The notes beneath the pieces were generated by a model. The model saw only the letters and a program-made list of their open reading frames with translations. It was not told where the DNA came from and searched no databases. 64,000 nucleotides of DNA from NCBI RefSeq assembly GCF_048593165.1, contig NZ_CP184271.1; one strand, written 5' to 3'. This DNA is from Pectobacterium sp013449375. Its GTDB lineage: Bacteria > Pseudomonadota > Gammaproteobacteria > Enterobacterales > Enterobacteriaceae. The position numbers and the translations under genes are program-made. How positions within the stretch are numbered: position 1 is the first letter of the stretch; the number at the start of each line of letters is the position of its first letter. Shown piece after piece: positions 62,617 to 64,000 of this stretch.

Positions 62617-63909
62617 CTAACCACCCCAGCGGTTTCTGAGGTAATTAACCGCTTCTTGGGTTTGTGGTTGATTGAGATAGTTCTCTCTGAACAGAATTGT
62701 GCCGTTAATTTGCGGCATTGATTCGTTCAAATCGAGCTGTTTTTTCAGCTCCGGCACACCGCCATTTATCGTCCAGTCAGGCTCATTTTTTGAAGGTTCA
62801 CCCACTTTATACAGCGCAACGCCAATATAGAGGCGTGTGTTTGTGGGTTTCACCACATCCGCCCACCATTTTGCCAAAACATCATAACGCGCCGCGTCGC
62901 GCGCGAACGGCCAGTATATCTGTGGGGCAATATAATCCAGCAACCCTTGCTGCACCCACAGGCGAGTATCGGCATAAGCTTCATCGTAAGCCGCCGCGCC
63001 TCGCGTGTCAGAACCTGCCGCATCGTGTGACCGGTTGCGCCAAACGCCTGCGGGACTTACACCAAATTCAACTTCGGGTTTCAACTGCTTGATGGTGTGG
63101 GAAACTTGCTCAATCAGCTGCTGAGTATTGTGCCGTCGCCAGTCCGCTTTTGAGATAAACCCCTGACCCTGTTTTTTAAAGGTCTCGCCATCGTTAAGGA
63201 GGGAACCGGATGATTCAGCATAGAAATAGTCATCAAACTGCACGCCGTCAATCGGGTAGCGCGTCACGACTTCAGCCACGATACTGGTGATCCAGTTTCG
63301 TGCTTCCGGAATGCCCGGGTCGAGTACGAAGCGATCGCCCGCCGTACGGATCCAGTCACGGTGCAACACAAATACGCTAGCCGGATTCTGCGATAGGGTG
63401 CGATTTAACTCCGTCACGGTTGTAGATTTGGTGTTAACGGAGACGCGGTAGGGATTAAACCAGGCGTGAACTTTCATACCGCGCTTGTGCGCTTCATCCA
63501 GCATGAACTGTAGCGGATCGTAACCAGGATCTTCACCAATATGGCCTGTTAACATATCTGACCAGGGTAATATTCTAGAAGGCCAGAGTGCGGTACCATC
63601 AGGTTTAACCTGGAAAAATACGGTATTGATACCGAGACTTTTCAGCTTATCCAGCTTACCTTTCAGCGCGTCCTGCTGCTGAGTAATGCGAAGCGCTGGG
63701 CTGCTGGCATTGACGGATGCCACTGGCGGCCAGTCAAGACGGGAGACTGTCGCGAGCCATACGCCACGCATCGGCTCCTGGCTCTGCTGGGATTTCCCCG
63801 GAAGCGGCTGTTGAACAGGAGGAAGCGGGGTGACAAGCGAGCTCGGTGGTTTAGATGCGCAACTGACAAGTAGAAGCGCAGCAGCAATCAGTACGACTGA
63901 CTTTTTCAC
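62617..63909 (-). CDS. digH: DigH/YddW, peptidoglycan glycosyl hydrolase lipoprotein
   Basis: GHL10-family outer-membrane lipoprotein of 430 aa, homologous to E. coli DigH (YddW), which cleaves denuded peptidoglycan glycans. Lipoprotein signal MKKSVVLIAAALLLVSCASK has the lipobox cysteine at about 17, followed by a Pro/Gln-rich linker. The catalytic TIM barrel begins RGVWLATVSRLDWPP and includes GINTVFFQVKPDGTALWPS, KVHAWFNPYRVS, IDGVQFDDYFY (catalytic Asp) and YIAPQIYWPF. The start is GTG after AAGAG; an upstream gene ends only five bases away, so they are probably co-transcribed. Confidence 0.93.
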   Translation of the reverse strand: MKKSVVLIAAALLLVSCASKPPSSLVTPLPPVQQPLPGKSQQSQEPMRGVWLATVSRLDWPPVASVNASSPALRITQQQDALKGKLDKLKSLGINTVFFQVKPDGTALWPSRILPWSDMLTGHIGEDPGYDPLQFMLDEAHKRGMKVHAWFNPYRVSVNTKSTTVTELNRTLSQNPASVFVLHRDWIRTAGDRFVLDPGIPEARNWITSIVAEVVTRYPIDGVQFDDYFYAESSGSLLNDGETFKKQGQGFISKADWRRHNTQQLIEQVSHTIKQLKPEVEFGVSPAGVWRNRSHDAAGSDTRGAAAYDEAYADTRLWVQQGLLDYIAPQIYWPFARDAARYDVLAKWWADVVKPTNTRLYIGVALYKVGEPSKNEPDWTINGGVPELKKQLDLNESMPQINGTILFRENYLNQPQTQEAVNYLRNRWGG

Positions 63910-63914
63910 GCTGG

Positions 63915-64000
63915 TTAGCTCTTATTTCTGCGGCTATTGGCCCATGGGTCAACGGCGGCATCATCTGGTTTTAAGGAAAAGGTACCATCCAGAGAATCAA
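63915..64000 (-). CDS. C-terminal end of an unidentified gene
   Basis: Only the final 27 or so codons are inside the window. The frame reads S-L-D-G-T-F-S-L-K-P-D-D-A-A-V-D-P-W-A-N then SRRNKS and stops five bases before the digH start. The short spacing suggests an operon with digH. The fragment is too short to identify. Confidence 0.55.
   Translation of the reverse strand, partial: DSLDGTFSLKPDDAAVDPWANSRRNKS

Noticed and set aside
1..64000. Phage, integrative element, CRISPR or toxin-antitoxin system
   Set aside because: No integrase, transposase, att-like duplication, spacer array or toxin-antitoxin pair was seen; the gene order is largely that of the enterobacterial core.

Overview
The window looks like chromosomal DNA of a soft-rot enterobacterium, most likely Pectobacterium or a close relative. 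This is judged from protein content and gene order only. The order trp operon, rnm, yciO, rluB, btuR, yciK, sohB, yciN, topA, cysB, and then dtpA, nth, the rsx operon and cnu, is the familiar Enterobacterales arrangement. TrpG and TrpD are separate proteins, and the osmolyte and arabinose clusters fit a plant-associated Pectobacteriaceae. No phage, insertion sequence, CRISPR array, rRNA or tRNA gene was seen. This is mostly core genome with a few accessory insertions.

Layout. 1-6570: trpA (cut by the left edge), trpB, trpCF, trpD, trpG, trpE and a trpL leader on the minus strand, with attenuator, operator and promoter visible. 6701-16938: rnm, yciO, rluB, btuR/yciK (minus), sohB, yciN (minus), topA, cysB. 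17048-26093: dtpA, nth, the six-gene rsx/rnf electron-transport operon and cnu, all minus. 26347-34565: an L-arabinose island, araBA (minus) divergent from araFGH and araC (plus), with no araD. 34670-44535: ydgJ, a YfeH-like transporter, a secreted SnoaL-like protein behind a Fur-box-like palindrome, add, a 35-codon ORF, ydgA, manA, fumC and tus, with a perfect Ter core in the tus promoter. 44678-52375: the ynfM/ynfL pair, mlc, a lone bioD paralogue, a 14-TM efflux pump, ynfB, ydfG. 52585-58780: a Tat-exported PLP aminotransferase, a glucosylglycerate operon (gpgS plus an MpgP-type phosphatase), a regulator fragment lacking its DNA-binding domain, pptA, and a COG0523 zinc-chaperone GTPase behind a 32-bp palindrome resembling two overlapping Zur boxes. 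58914-64000: dat/ddc (1,3-diaminopropane), a 75-aa unknown, digH, and the C-terminal tail of one more gene.

How it fits together. The Ter orientation and five GGGNAGGG (KOPS-type) octamers, all on the plus strand, both say that the chromosome terminus (dif) lies to the right and that the window is on an arm replicated left to right. Metal control recurs (Fur-like and Zur-like boxes), as does stress and osmotic adaptation (glucosylglycerate, diaminopropane, rsx). The least explained items are the periplasmic PLP aminotransferase, the two very small ORFs and the truncated FtrA-like protein. No clearly new multi-gene system was found.
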